NCBI RefSeq assembly: GCF_020360975.1
Contig: NW_025408670.1
Coordinates: forward strand, 5,270,001-5,334,000
Direction: 5' to 3'
Origin: Hirsutella rhossiliensis
Taxonomy: Eukaryota > Ascomycota > Sordariomycetes > Hypocreales > Ophiocordycipitaceae
Length of the DNA stretch: 64,000 nucleotides
The translations under genes were made by a program, and so were the position numbers. A model generated the notes under the pieces. That model ran no database searches and was not told where the DNA came from. It saw nothing but the letters and a program-made list of their open reading frames with translations. Of this stretch, positions 1-12,900 are shown piece after piece. Position 1 is the stretch's first letter; every line of letters begins with the position of its first letter.

Positions 1-445
1 GGCAGGGGTAGAAGGGCTACGCCGGCCTCGTCGGTAGAGGAGGTCATCCCAGCTACGCAGCCTACGTAGCCTAGGCCGGACTAATAGCCGGGCCGTAACG
101 TGCGTAATATTCGTATATCGCGAAGATGCGTTATTTAAACGAATTAAGCTATGTGCGCGTTACACGATTAAAGAGAACGCGTAGGGAAGTGGTCTAAAGC
201 GTACCAGGCGTGCGCAGCTAATTTAGGTGTGCGGGTATAAGTATATATTAGAATTATAAGAAGGCTTTTTCTTCTTTAATCCTTTCCTTTCTTTCTAGTA
301 TAGTCTTAAAGTCTACGTAGTATTATAGTAGATTACGTTATAAGCTAGCGCTGTTCCTATCGTTAGGCGACCTCTCCTACCCTTTCAAAGACCCACGATA
401 GCAAATTACTCCGTTTCCACGCCCCAGACATGGGACTCGACACTC
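1..445. other. Region upstream of EXO70, partly RIP-like
   Basis: No coding sequence is visible. Most of the stretch is TA-rich with few CA or TG dinucleotides, like the repeats further on, although some CA and TG survive (for example around 200-235). From about 375 to 445 the composition becomes normal. That part probably holds the 5' untranslated region and core promoter of the exocyst gene. A pyrimidine-rich run at about 266-300 may be promoter-related; this is inference only. Confidence 0.5.
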
Positions 446-2417
446 ATGGCTATAGGCTTACTTCACTCGGCTCACCATGCCATTGACGAAGAAGCGAGAG
501 CAGAAGTCGACGTGCTCAACTCTCGCCTCGAAAAGACAAACCAGCTGACCAAGAAGATTCAATTTTGCTTGGGCCACCTTGAGGCGTCTGGACAGAGCGT
601 GCGCGAAGTGGCTGGTCCACTCAGCGGCGAGACAAAGCGCCTTCAGTTGCTGGGAAACAGTAAGCTCCCTATCCATCGCCTCTCTCAATCCTGTTTGCCG
701 CGGCGACTTGTGCTAAGCTGTTGCAGATGTCGATGCCGTGCTCGCCGCCATTGAGCGGCTACGTCAGCCTGCCGACAGCAAAGACAATGAGGAGCAGATA
801 ATACGCGCCGGGCCTGAAAAGGCTGGGTTGTCCAACTACTTGGCCTGCCTCAAGCGCCTCAACAGATCCTTCAACGACATGCAGGCCTCCAATCTGCGTG
901 CCAATCAACACACCATGGCCGACCTCACCCGCCTCATCACAACTGGCAGTTCTCAACTCGAGAACTACTTCGACAAGCACCTGCGAGGGGAGACGCCTCG
1001 CTCCATTGAACCCCTCCACTTCATTACAAAGGACAAGTCCTTCCCTGTCCTGTCACAAGATATAACCACGCGACTGGGGCTCGTCTACGCTCACCTGAGT
1101 AGCAGCAACCTACACGGAGGCCATGATTCCCCAGTCTCCAGCATATATGCCGAAGTTCGCGGGCCGTACTTGTCGTCGTCGCTGGCCAACCTGGCCGCGG
1201 CCAGTGTCAACACAGCCAAGAAAAAGAACCCTGGAGCCATGTACCGGGCAGGCACCAACGGCATAGGTACTTATGCCAAAGCCATGGAAGGCATCTTCTT
1301 GTCGGAGTACGACAATATCTGCAGCATTTTCACACGTGATGTTTGGGGTACTCTATTTCAATTCACCTGCCAAGCCGCTCTAACCGAGCTGGCGCGGACT
1401 ATTCGAGAGCTCAACGCTCACATCAAGGCTCACCTTGGCACCGACTGCTATCTGGCCTATGAAGTCACCGATATCCTCTCCAACATATCCGGGAACTTGG
1501 ACGCAAGAACCGGCGAGCTAAAGGCGTCGCTATCAGCCGCCCTAAAGCCTGTTCGAGAGACGGCGAAGCTGTCACTCGCCGAACTGCTTGAGGACACGAA
1601 GCGCAAGGTTGGCGGCGTGCAGGCCTTGCAGCCAGATGGGGCGTCAACACCACTCGTCTCGGAATTAGTACAGCGGCTACAGGCCATGGTAGCGTTTCTG
1701 CGCCCCATCTCGAGCATCATGATATCGTTGGGCGACGGCGGGTGGAAAGCAAACGCTGCATCCAGCGGCCGCGCGGCCGATGCCATTCCCAGCCTGGTAT
1801 CATTCGACATCGGCGCAGACGGCCGAGACCTCTTTGCGCATTACTGCCTAGACTCCATCGATATTCTTTTGTCCTCTCTGGAGCAAAGGGCCAAAGCCTT
1901 GCTGAGGAGTAAAGCAGTTGTTGGCGTCTTCATCGCCAACAGTGTCGTCATCATCGAGCGCATGGTGCGAGACTCTGATCTTGGCCCACTATTGGATTCT
2001 CGCCTCGACACGCTCGAGCAATGGCGCAAAAAGGCCACGGCGTCATACACTGATATCTGCAAAGATCTTTCGGTCTATTTGTTCGACACCATCCACACCA
2101 ACCGTTCACAACGACCAACCTCGGGCCAAACTGACTCGGCGTCGGTTGTCAAAGGACTCAGTAGCAAGGACAAGGATAAGATCAAGGAAAAGTTCACGCA
2201 GTTTAACGGCGCTTTCGACGATATGGTTTCTAAGCATAGGTCTTACAGCATGGAGCGAGAAGTTCGCGCTATGTTTGGAGAGGACATTCGCCAAAAACTG
2301 CAGCCACTCTATGATCGCTTCTGGGATCGCTATCATGAAATTGATAAGGGCAAAGGCAAGTATGTAAAGTATGATAAGTCTTCTATTGCAGCGGTATTCC
2401 TTAGCTTAGCCTCGTAA
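446..2417 (+). CDS. EXO70: Exocyst complex component Exo70 (two exons)
   Basis: Exo70 is the exocyst subunit that binds plasma-membrane phosphoinositides and Rho GTPases and tethers secretory vesicles at growth sites such as hyphal tips. I read two exons, 446-659 and 727-2417. The intron at 660-726 has a GTAAGC donor, a CTAAG-type branch region and a TTGCAG acceptor, and splits a codon in phase 1. The protein is 634 residues, normal for a fungal Exo70. The N-terminal part (about residues 13-70) is the conserved helical segment with AIDEEARAEV and SREVAGPL-like motifs (here SVREVAGPL). The rest is the helical-rod domain, with GETPRSIEPLHFITKDK and the C-terminal RFWDRYHEIDKGKGKYVKYD signature of the membrane-binding tip. 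The first ATG that fits the family N-terminus is used. The reading frame is intact although RIP-mutated repeat starts within a few bases of the stop codon. Confidence 0.95.
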
Positions 2418-3379
2418 AGGTTATTTAATTATTTATTAACTATAAATTTATAAGATATCCTTTAGTAAGAGGGATCTAAGAAGCTAAAAAGACTAATATA
2501 AGAAATAGAAAAAGGAGCTAAAAGATATATAAAAAGTAAGGTAAAGGAGTATAATAGGTTGGCCCTATAGAGGCTAAAGCGGTAGTTATACTATTATTCG
2601 TTACTATAGGGCAGCTATCTAGTACTACTATATTAAATAGTAGTAGAGGGTAAAAGAAGATAAATTAACTAAGCTACCTAGCTAGTTAATTAACTACGCT
2701 TATTAATAGTTAGTTATTATAAGAATATACCCTTATATTCCTATTTTACTATTATAAAGAAATAATAAGTATAGGGAGACTCTATAAAATAAGCTAGTAA
2801 AAAGAAGCTTTATAATATAGTTTAAGAGAATAACCCTTAAAGATAAAAGACCTTTACTAAATATCTATAGCTTTATTAAGGAAAAGTAAGTTAAGATAAG
2901 CCTATCTTAATAAATAAGAATATATATAAAATATATAAGTTTATTATAAGTAAAATAGATACCTAATTACCTATTTTAGCCTAGCGGTTTTAAAGATATC
3001 TACGATATAAGAATAGGTAGGGTATATAATATTTTAGTTAAATCTACTACTTATACTAAAACCTATAGTCTTATATAACTATTACGCTATAATTAAACTA
3101 CTTACTAAGTTCGGAGGATATACTATAAATAGAGCTTTTTAAGTACTATAAAATATACTAGAAAGCTAACTAATTAGTTTACTAGTAAGCGAGTAATAGT
3201 CTATAAAGGATAAAGGATTTCCCTAAGAGTAGTAAGTAAAATAAGTAAGTTTATAAGTATCTTTTATAACGCTATTCTTTTAATATATTATTTAGCCCCT
3301 TATATACTTATTATAAATTCTAAACGAAATCCTACCTTATACTTTATTAACCGCTCTTTTTACTTATATTATTATTAAT
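2418..3379. repeat. RIP-mutated AT-rich DNA, origin unknown
   Basis: CA and TG are almost absent and TA is very frequent, which is the product of RIP acting on repeated DNA. No open reading frame or known transposon motif could be read, even allowing CAG/CAA to TAG/TAA changes. It is probably a decayed transposon whose family I cannot name. It begins immediately after the EXO70 stop codon. Confidence 0.6.
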
Positions 3380-4115
3380 ATTATTATTAAGATTACGCTA
3401 AGGACCTAGCTAGAGGTATCTAGAACTTTAATATTAAATAAGAGGGAAAAACTAGAGTGCTTAAGGGAAAACCCTCCCCTCTTTTAGTATAGGTCCGCCT
3501 CGAATAAGGTCGTAATAGCAATATATAGGAAATTTACGCCGGCTACCGCGGGCTCCTCCCGCGAAGTTATATCTTAGCGTAGGCCCTCTTAGGCTATAGC
3601 CGCTACTATCTTAAGCGGCCGCGGCCCGGGCTCGCTAGCCTAGGCCTAGGGTTATAGGCAGTAGTCTCTCTCTAAGGGCCTAACTCGCGGGCGCCTCTAT
3701 TTACCCTAGCTCCTACGTCGTAGCCGCATAGCCGCGGTCGCGTTAGCTTATTAGTCCGTTAGTTAGTAGGGCAGGTAATGTCCGGTTACTAGGCCGGGCG
3801 CTAGTATAGGTCGCTCCTAGGTAGGGCCGGTAAATCGAAATTCGGTCGGCTAGCTCCGCTAATCGTAAATTAGTTCCCATCTAACTACGCGACTTCTTAA
3901 TCGAGGGCGCGGCGGCCTATATTTACCTTCTATCTTATAGTTACTAATTACGCGCGCCTAGCTCGCGCTTATATATACCTACCCTCCCTCCTTAGTTTTA
4001 TACGTACCTTCTCTTATCCCTTTATTATCTATCTCTTTTATAGGCTTAACTACTACCTCGCTTACCTTATTTCTATAACTCTAGGTCTCCTTAGTACTAT
4101 ATTTAATTTGCCTTT
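3380..4115 (+). repeat. Dispersed repeat R1, copy 1
   Basis: This stretch matches 50020-50755 in the same orientation over roughly 740 bases. It runs from the segment containing AAGGACCTAGCTAGAGGTAT to the polypyrimidine-rich segment near 4080-4110. The middle is GC-rich, with an AAGCGGCCGCGGCCCGGGCT run. Both copies are RIP-mutated, yet both keep GGCAGGTAATGTCCGG (3769-3784 here) with its CA and TG intact. No protein is readable. It could be the 5' region of an unknown transposon. Confidence 0.7.
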
Positions 4116-4121
4116 TTTTTA

Positions 4122-4560
4122 ATATATTATTACTTATATATAGCTTCTAGGGCTATAGTAAGGCTAATAATGGCCTAGGCCCCTATTAATAGTCCTAGCT
4201 AGTTAAAAAAAATTTTTATATTATTACTTATATATAGCCTCTAGGGCTATAGCGATCCCTAATTAGTTATAAGCCCCCGGGCTCTATAGCTAGCTAGGGC
4301 TACTAATAGGGGCCTAGGCCCTTATTAGCCTCGCTATAGCCCTAGAGGCTATATACGAGTAATAATATAAAAAAAAAACCCCTATATAAGAGGAACTAAA
4401 TTAACCTTTCCTTTATCTCTACCTTTATAGGTACCCTTTCCTTAATTAGTTATAAGCCCCTAGGCTCTATAGCTAGCTAGGGCTACTAATAAGGGCCTAG
4501 GCCTTTATTAGCCTCGCTATAGCCTTAGAGGCTGTATATAAGTAATAATATAAAAAAAGA
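4122..4560. repeat. Cluster of LINE 3' ends in both orientations
   Basis: The 3' untranslated end of the window's LINE family occurs repeatedly here. One copy is inverted (about 4122-4204). A short inverted piece (about 4213-4250) is followed directly by a plus-strand copy ending in poly(A) near 4373. A longer plus-strand copy ends in poly(A) near 4556. The shared core runs from TTAGTTATAAGCCCC through GCTATAGCCCTAGAGGC to TAATAATAT plus A-run. The same core ends the LINE copies near 35020, 41070, 44920, 48145 and 48865. These are very 5'-truncated insertions, partly arranged as a hairpin. Confidence 0.75.
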
Positions 4561-4565
4561 AAAAG

Positions 4566-6069
4566 TAGTATAAGTTCGTTCTTATCTTCCGTTTCTCTAG
4601 GTATTTCTTATTCTTTAAAGCTTATATCGTCGATACTTCGTTATTCCTCTTTAGGTTATTATTTAAGTTTCGTAAGTATAAGGGCTATATCTATATCTTC
4701 TTTATTATATTACTTATAGACTACCTATCGTTATTATCGATTTTTATTTTATATATCTTCTTAGAATCGTTTACTATTCTTCTTAATCTAGTCTTAAGAG
4801 ACTCCTTTAAGATAGGGGTATTCTAGTTCTACGAATTTAACTTATTTCTATATTTTAGGATCCCTTTATTATATTATTATAAGGGTCTTCTTTAGTAGCT
4901 TTAGGAACTATCTAGTACTATTCTTATCGCTTAAGTATACCGTATATTCGTCGTCGTAGTATATAGTTTAACTAAGGAGTTTATACTTTAGTTCCTATCT
5001 ATTAGTAGCGTTTAGGTATTTCTTACCTTTTAAGGCTAGTACCTAGTAGGTTTTCTTCTCCTTACGAGGTTATCTATATTCTTTAAAGTAATATCTAAGT
5101 TTCCTATAGTTAAAATACTTTCTTTTACTTTTCTATATTATATCTAGATCTATCCTACCTAGGTTAGTTATATAGGCGTAGGTAATAGGAGTTTCGCGCT
5201 TCTTTTTATAGTTAGCGCGTCGGTTAAAGTTATTCTTATAGGAAAGGTTTTAGTTTCCTCTTCCTTATTTCTTTTCTTAGTATCGCGTATACTATCTATC
5301 GTCGATTCGTACTACTATAGTAATATAGTCTAAGAGGTTATTAGGTCGATTTTCCTTATAAAGTTCGTCCTTAACTTCTTCTTTAAGCTTATTATAGAAT
5401 TATAATATAAGAGGTTCGTTATCTTAATTAAGCTTTAAGGTAACTTATTAGAACTTTATAGTATAATTTAATACTAAGATCCTTTATTAAAGTTCTCGAA
5501 GTTTTTATTTAGCTTCTTATTCCTTATTAGTTATTCTAAATACCTTTATAATAGCTTCTTTAAATCCTTAGAAACTAGTAAAGACTTTATCTATCTCGTT
5601 ATCTCGTCGCGCTAGTTAGTTATCGAGAAAGTCCCTTATAATAGGTCTAAACTAAGCGAGTACCGTTCTAAATAAATAATTTCCTACGTAGAGTACCTTT
5701 TTAACTAAGTCTAAAAGTTTAATAAGGTAAAACCGGTAGTAGGCCTTAAGTTAGGTAAGAAAGTCTTAAAGCGTACTATAAGTACCGTCGAATAGTCCTA
5801 GCTATTTTAGTTTAACTACTTCTCCGAGGTCCCTAACTTATCCGTTGCCTCTTTTATTCCTAAGTAACTATACTTTATATTAAAGGGTAATAATCTCGCG
5901 TATTATATCCTAAGGCGATATAGTAGCTATAGAGTTAGTTAATCTAGTTTACTATATAGGTATATTAATAGTTACGATATTACTTAGAGTAACGCGGTAT
6001 TATACTAAATAAGAGCTTTTAATATATAACGACCGGTATTATTCCTAAGGGATAAACCTATCGAGGGAT
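4566..6069 (-). mobile_element. Ty3/Gypsy fragment: gag plus about 40 bp of LTR, inverted
   Basis: This is the reverse complement of about 7340-8847 of the full Gypsy element on the plus strand: the inner 40 bases of its 5' LTR (AACGACCGGTATTATTCC at 6029-6046), the leader and most of gag. RIP has changed it heavily and there is no open frame. It is cut at both ends. One side abuts a LINE poly(A) tail at about 4556, the other the 5' end of LINE A at about 6070. The missing pol and LTR sequence suggests deletion or recombination rather than a simple insertion. Confidence 0.8.
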
Positions 6070-6930
6070 TATTATTATATCTTTTTAGCTAACTTTTCGA
6101 AACCGAGCTTAAAATATAAAAAAACATATACCTAGAACCCTCGCGAATAGTATATTACGCCCCCCTAAGTATAGCCTCGCGTAGCTACTAGCGGGTGCCT
6201 AATATACTGCCGAAGATAGCGAGCTAGGCTAGGTTTTCCCTTATATAGGTAGAAAACTCTTCCCTGCCCCCGCTAACTAATACGTACCCCCCGTAAACGC
6301 AACTAAGCCCGGACCCGACCTAGGACCCCGGCCTAGGCCCTAGGCGGGCCCCCCCCCCTTACTTTAATATAAGGGACGAAATAAGTACCCTAGAGGCTAG
6401 GGCCCGCTTAAAAGAAGCCTTAGAAGGCTAACGCCCTCTAAGGACCTTAGAAGGGAATCCTAAAGCCCGAGACTAAGACTAAGGCTAAGAGGATATTAAG
6501 ATAAAAGATAACGAAATAAGCCTAGTACCTACCTAGGCTACTAGCCCGATCTAGCCTAGCGGGCCTAGCGGGCCTAAGATTAGTATCTTTAAGCCTAGCC
6601 TATCCCTACCTTAGGCTAACTACTTCTAACTAAACTAGCCCTTAAAGTAGGTAAAGGGATAAAAGAGGGCTGCTCTTAGTAGCCCTATTAGCCCTATGCC
6701 TACCCGGCTTATACTTTAACGCCTATAGTAATAGTAGCCCTAGCCCTAGCCCTAGCACCCCTTCCTAAGGGACCGGGCCTAGGGCTTCCTTTAATAGGCC
6801 CTCTAGGCCCTTAAGGAAGCCTAAAAATTCGAACCCTTTTATAAGACCCTTATAGAAGGGCTCGAAAAGGCAGCTATAGGGACCCCGGACCGCTAATAGC
6901 CCCCGTAACAGCCCCCGCAATAGCCCCCGT
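6070..6930 (+). mobile_element. LINE A, 5' part (5' UTR and start of ORF1)
   Basis: The 5' end resembles that of the inverted LINE copies at 30716 and 40510 (reverse complement of AAGTTAGCTAAAAAG and so on). It contains the GC-rich 5' untranslated region (about 6130-6360) and the start of ORF1, a low-complexity region rich in Ala, Pro and Lys codons. At 6930 it is interrupted by Gypsy-1 and resumes at 14781. The CCCGT at 6926-6930 is repeated at 14781-14785 as the target duplication. CpA is nearly used up although CpG, CpC and CpT are still frequent. Confidence 0.8.
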
Positions 6931-7380
6931 TGTTACGACCACGGCTACTAGGCCGCTGACAATCGACCGCGTTAAGCACGTGACACGGCCTAACGGATAA
7001 ATAGTCGGCACGACCATCTAATAGTTATAGGATCGAGGGGATCGCAGAGATCTAAGTAATCTAGGATTAACGGGATTACTGCGCCCTATGCGATCCAACG
7101 TTAGGGATCATAGCCAGGCCTATAATCTAAGGACAGTCTCTATAGGTATATATAGCCACCTACTTTTACTCCTTTAGATAGATAGCTCTCTAGCTTTTAA
7201 CATAGATCTTTATTACGATTCTATCTCTAATTTTAATTACCTAGTTATAGTCTACGGTCTACGACCTCCGACTTATTACTAACGTAATATACTTATTATT
7301 GCTTAGACCACGCCCTATTATATCTACTAATATAAACCCCTCGATAGGTTTATCCCTTAGGAATAACACCGGTCGTTATA
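6931..7380 (+). repeat. 5' LTR of Gypsy-1
   Basis: This LTR is 450 bp long. By eye it differs from the 3' LTR at 19 positions, all C/T or G/A. In 17 of them this copy carries the T or A. The terminal CA has become TA at 7379-7380. Confidence 0.93.
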
Positions 7381-7589
7381 CGTTAAAAGCTCTTATTTAG
7401 TATAATACCGCGTTACTCTAAGCAATATCGTAACTATTAATATACCTATATAGCAAGCTAGATTAACTAACTCTAGAGCCACTATATCACCTTAGGATAT
7501 AATACGCGAAATTATCGCCCTTCGATATAAGGTATAGTTACTTAGGAACGGAGGAGGCAACGGATAAGTTAGGGACCTCGGAGAAGTAG

Positions 7590-8930
7590 TTAAACCAAAA
7601 TAGCTAGGACTATTCGACGGTACTCACGGCACGCTTCGAGACTTTCTTACCTAACTTAAGGCCTACTACCGGTTTTACCCTACTAAACTCTCGGACCTAG
7701 TCGAAAAGGTACTCTACGTAGGAAATTATTTATCTAGAACGGCACTCGCCTAGTTTAGACCTATTATAAGGGACTTTCTCGATAACTAACTAGCGCGACG
7801 AGACAACGAAATAGACGAAGTCTTTGCTAGTTTCTAAGGATTCGAAGAAGCTATTACGAAGGTATTCGGAATAACCGACGAGGAACGAGAAGCCAAATAA
7901 AAACTTCGAGAACTCCGATAAAGGATCTTAGTATCGGATTATACTACGAAGTTCCGATAAGTTACCTTAAAGCTTAATTAGGACGACGAACCCCTTATAT
8001 TACGATTCTACGACGGGCTTAAAGAAGAAGTTAAGGACGAGCTCTATAAGGAAAATCGACCTAATAACCTCTCGGACTATATTGCTATAGTAGTACGAAT
8101 CGACGATAGATAGTATACGCGACGCTAAGAAAAGAAATAAGGAAGAGGAAACTAGAACCCTTCCTACGGAAATAACTTTAGCCGACGCGCTAACTATAAA
8201 AAGAAGCGCGAAACTCCTATTGCCTACGCCTATATAACTAACCTAGGCAGGATAGACCTAGACGCAACATAGAAAAGTAAAGGAAAGTGTTTTAACTACG
8301 GGAAACTTAGATATTACTCTAAAGAATATAGACAACCTCGCAAGGAGAAGAAAACCTACTAGGCACCAGCCCTAAAAGGTAAGAAACACCTAAACGCTAC
8401 TAATAGACAGGAACTAAAGCATAAACTCCTTAGTTAGACTATATACTACGACGACGAATGCACGGTATACTTAAGCGATAAAAACGGTACCGGATAGTTC
8501 CTAAAGCTACTAAAGAAAACCCTTATAATAATACAACGAAGGGATCCTAAAATATAGAAATAAGTTAAATTCGTAGAACCGGAATACCCCTATCTTAAAG
8601 GAGTCTCCCGAGACTAGATTAGGAAGAACGGTAAACGATTCTAGGAAGACATACGAAATAAAAATCGATAATAATAACGGGCAGTCTATAAACAATATAA
8701 TAAAGAAGACACGGACGTAGCCCTTATGCTTACGAAACTCGGATAATAACCTAAAGAGGAATAACGAAGTGTCGACGATATAAGCTCTAAAGAATAAGAA
8801 ATACCCGGAGAAACGGAAGACGAGAACGAACTTATACTACTACCCTCGCTACTAAGGGAGAATGCTACGATTAGAGAACACGCTCTATACTTCGAAGAAT
8901 TTAAAGAAATGCTTAAAATTAGAACCTAAT
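7590..8930 (+). pseudogene. gag remnant of Gypsy-1
   Basis: This encodes a decayed capsid/nucleocapsid protein, which packages the element RNA. A capsid-like region is readable at about 7610-8100, followed by a basic stretch. A CCHC-type zinc knuckle lies at about 8288-8340, reading CFNYGKLRYYSKEY, so several Cys/His positions of the expected C-x2-C-x4-H-x4-C are now Tyr. In-frame TAG and TAA codons are scattered through it. The frame closes near 8929. Start and end are approximate. Confidence 0.75.
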
Positions 8931-9999
8931 AAATACCTTAAATTCTCACGGAAAACTAATAAGCTGCACTAATTCGATATTAACCGGCACCACGCGGAGG
9001 AGACTACGCTATAGCTATCGCCGCAGTCGATACCTTTATAGCTCTATAACGAGAATAGTAACCACGAGGAGAATTTAGAGACGATCTATAAACACTACTT
9101 ACTTATAAGCACTATAAGCATATTTTATAGATATTATGCGTCTACCTAGATTGCATAACATACTTCTAAATAAAGGCACGATACGACGCCTTCCCGGTTA
9201 GGTTCGAGGGATAAGTACTTTCGAAACCCTACTTAAGCATAGAACTAGACTACTAGAAAATCGATTAACGCTACCCGAACGACCAAGTTATATTATTAGA
9301 ACCCGATTACGGCACGCTACTCGAATGCCGCGATAATTACGGTTTATTAACGAGATGTCTTTCGGAGACATACGAAATCTATAAACACGCTAAAATAGAA
9401 GAATAGCATAACGCTACTTGCTCTAAGACATCCGAACCCTTAATCTTCTAAAGACTTACGCAACGAGTTAAATGCGACGAAGAAGATTATAACGAATATA
9501 TACACCTAAACTATAGAGTTTATAAACACGAAAAAGCACGAGCATAGTATAAACGACACAACGGTGCACTAAAAGATTATTAGCAATACGTACGAAGGCT
9601 ATAAGCCGTATTCGACTAAGGTAGAATTAACACGGAAACACTACGTAAAAAACAGAAAGATATAGAACGAAAACTCGACCTTTAGTACGAAAACGAATAG
9701 AATTGCAAAGCATAGTACGCAATTAACTGCGAAGCAGCACAATGCAAACGATATAGCGTCGAGAAATAAGAAATCTTCGATTAGCTATAAGAAATTAGTC
9801 TCTTAAGCTCCGACACGACACCACGCGATAAAAACGTAAAGAAACGATATTAACAATAAATCGAAGAAGAATACCTAAATAAAACGAATAAGGACTAGGC
9901 AAAAAACGAGGTACGCTATCTATAAAAGGGCTATAGACTAGCACGATATAATAAGATCTAAGGACCCTATGTATAGCAACGGCAAGCTATAGCGACTAA

Positions 10000-12900
10000 A
10001 TGGTATTAGATATCTAAATCGCGGGACATTACGTACGCATACTTTTAGACTACGGCGCGATAGGCAATTACGTTTTACCTAGAGTCGTTAATCGTTACCG
10101 ACTTATATAGAGACATAAGATAGATCTATATAAACTTACGAATATCGAAGGAGAGGCCTTTAACTATAATAACGGAATTATTAATATAGAGATTAATTAC
10201 CTCGATATTAATATCTAGGGCCACGACGAATAAGTTAACTTCGATATTATAGACATTAGAGAACACGACATTATATTAGGACTTCTATGGCTATAGGAGA
10301 GCAACCTACTAATTAACTAGAAAACTAGCTAGCTGCGTTAGAACGAAGACGTAAGTTTCTAGGACTAGCAGATTTAGGAGAAAGTAAAATTTTGCGATGA
10401 TTTAGCTACTAAATAGGATAAAAGGGATAACCGTTTAAGTAAATTATTACGGGCTTTAGCGATATAAACGAAAACAGCAACCGAACCGGCGGACACGATA
10501 AAATCGACTAATAAGACCCACGTACTAACTAACACGGCTATACAACCTAGCATCCGATATAAATAGAATAAAGGACATAACACGAAGATCTAAAGAGTTA
10601 TTGCTACTCTAAGGAAAGACCTTAAATAAATTAATAAAGAGCTCGAGTTAAGAGAAACTAGCTCTTAAAAGAAAGAATAAAGCCTATAAGACAGAATAAA
10701 GAATATCCCCTAGGAATACCGGAAATATAATAAACTCTTTAAGGAAGAACTCGAGATAGGGTTACCCGAATATAGCTAATAGGACCACGAAATTTGTCTT
10801 AAGGATGGAACAACGCCGACGTTCTATAAAATCTATAACCTAAACGAAAAGCAACTATAAACGCTACGCGACTACCTCGACGAGAATCTATAAAAAGGAT
10901 ATATACGAATATTAATATCTAAAGTAAGCTATCTAGTTATATTTATTCTAAAGAAAAACGGCAAGCTACGACTAGTTATCGACTATAGACGCTTAAACGA
11001 TATTATAATAAAGGACCGAATACTATTACCGCTTATATCGGAACTATAAGATCGACTACACGGCAAAAAATAGTTTATAGCCCTCGACCTTAAAGGCGCC
11101 TATAACTTAATACGCATAAAAAAGGGACGCGAATAGATAATAGCCTTTAGAACGAAATTCGGACTATTCGAATATCTAGTAATGCTATTTAGACTTATAA
11201 ATACACTAGCTACCTTCTAACGGATGATTAACAATGTCCTACGCGAATACTTAGATATCTTTATAGTAGTATACCTAGATAATATCCTAATCTTCTCGGA
11301 CACCCTAGAAGAATATAAGGAACACGTCTATAAGGTACTCCGCGCACTTTAGAATGCGAAGTTATTAGTTAAACTAGAGAAAAGCAAGTTCTATATATAG
11401 GAAGTAGACTTCCTCGGATATACGATCTTACTAGGAGAGATACGGATGCAATAAGATAAGATTAACTTAGTTAAAGAATAGCTAACGCTAAAGAACGTTA
11501 AGGACGTATAAAGTTTCCTAGGATTTTAAATTACTACCGACGATTTATTAAAGATTTCGGAAAGATTATAGCACTACTATACGACTTAACGAAGAAGGAA
11601 AAAGAATTTATATAGGACGATAAAGCCAACGAAGCTTTCGAATATATTAAGACTACGATTACGCAAGAACTAGTCTTAACTACCTTCGATCTAGAACGAT
11701 AAATCGAACTCGAAACCGATATATTAGACTTTACTCTAGGAGCATAAATCGGACAAAAAGACGATAAAGGAAGACTACGACTAATTGTATTCTACTCGAA
11801 GAAGCTATATAGCGCAGAACTTAATTACCCTATCTACGATAAAGAATTCCTCGCAATTATTTAAGCTTTTAAGGAATTTCGATACTACCTTCTCGGAAGC
11901 AAACATAAAGTTAAGGTCTATATAGACCATAAGAACATCTTATATTTTGCAACGACGCAATAGTTAAACGGACGATAGATCTAATAGGCCGAATACTTAT
12001 TAGAATTCGACTACGAAATAATCTATAGAAAAGGAATAGAAAACGGTCGAGCTAATGCCCTTAGTCGACGAAGTAGCTACAATATAGGGGCACCTATAGC
12101 GAAAGGACAGCTCCTAGAAATCAACGAAAACGGGAACTACTAGCAACGATAGCTAAATATAATATTCAAAGTATAACCCGACGACTCGACTTACTAGAAG
12201 ATCCTAAAATAGATAAAAGAACACGAAGCACCGAACGGATGCGATATAGGATATTTAGAAGTTCTAATATATAAAAACAAAATCTAGATACCACTAGAAT
12301 TACGAGACAAAGTTATATAAGATATACACGAATATCTAATATATAGATACTAGGGAATCCGAAGAATAATAGAACGGATTAGACGACAATATAACTTCCT
12401 AAAGCTTAAAGAAGTAGTACGATAAGTTATTAAAGAATATAAACTTTGCGCACGAAGTAAAGCTAAACGATATAAACTATACGGAGAATTGCAACCGCTA
12501 CTAGTACTAGAGAAACTATGGGATTTAATAGCTTTCGACTATATTATAAAGCTACTACCGTTAAAAGAACCTATAACTAACGTTAAGTACGATAGCATAT
12601 TCGTTATTACCGATAGATTAACGAAGTACGGATACTTCTTACCGTATAAAGAAGCAAGCAATGTAGAAGAGCTAGTATATATATTCCTACGAACTATTGT
12701 TAGTAATTACGGACTACCGAACGAGATTGTCTCTAATAGAGGAAGCACGTTTATAGCCAAGTTTTAGCAAGCTCTTATAGTATAATTAGGGACGAAACAT
12801 AAGCTTAGCATAGCTTATTACCTATAAATAGATAGATAAATAGAACGACTTAACTAAACGCTTAAATAATATTTACGATGCTATATTAGCTACGAATAAA

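Noticed and set aside
8510..8695. 61-codon open frame on the minus strand
   Set aside because: It is antisense to the gag remnant of Gypsy-1, is hydrophobic by chance of AT-rich sequence, and has no counterpart protein.
10374..10583. 69-codon open frame on the minus strand
   Set aside because: It lies antisense to the protease/RT linker of Gypsy-1. TG loss on the plus strand removes minus-strand CA and leaves chance open frames.
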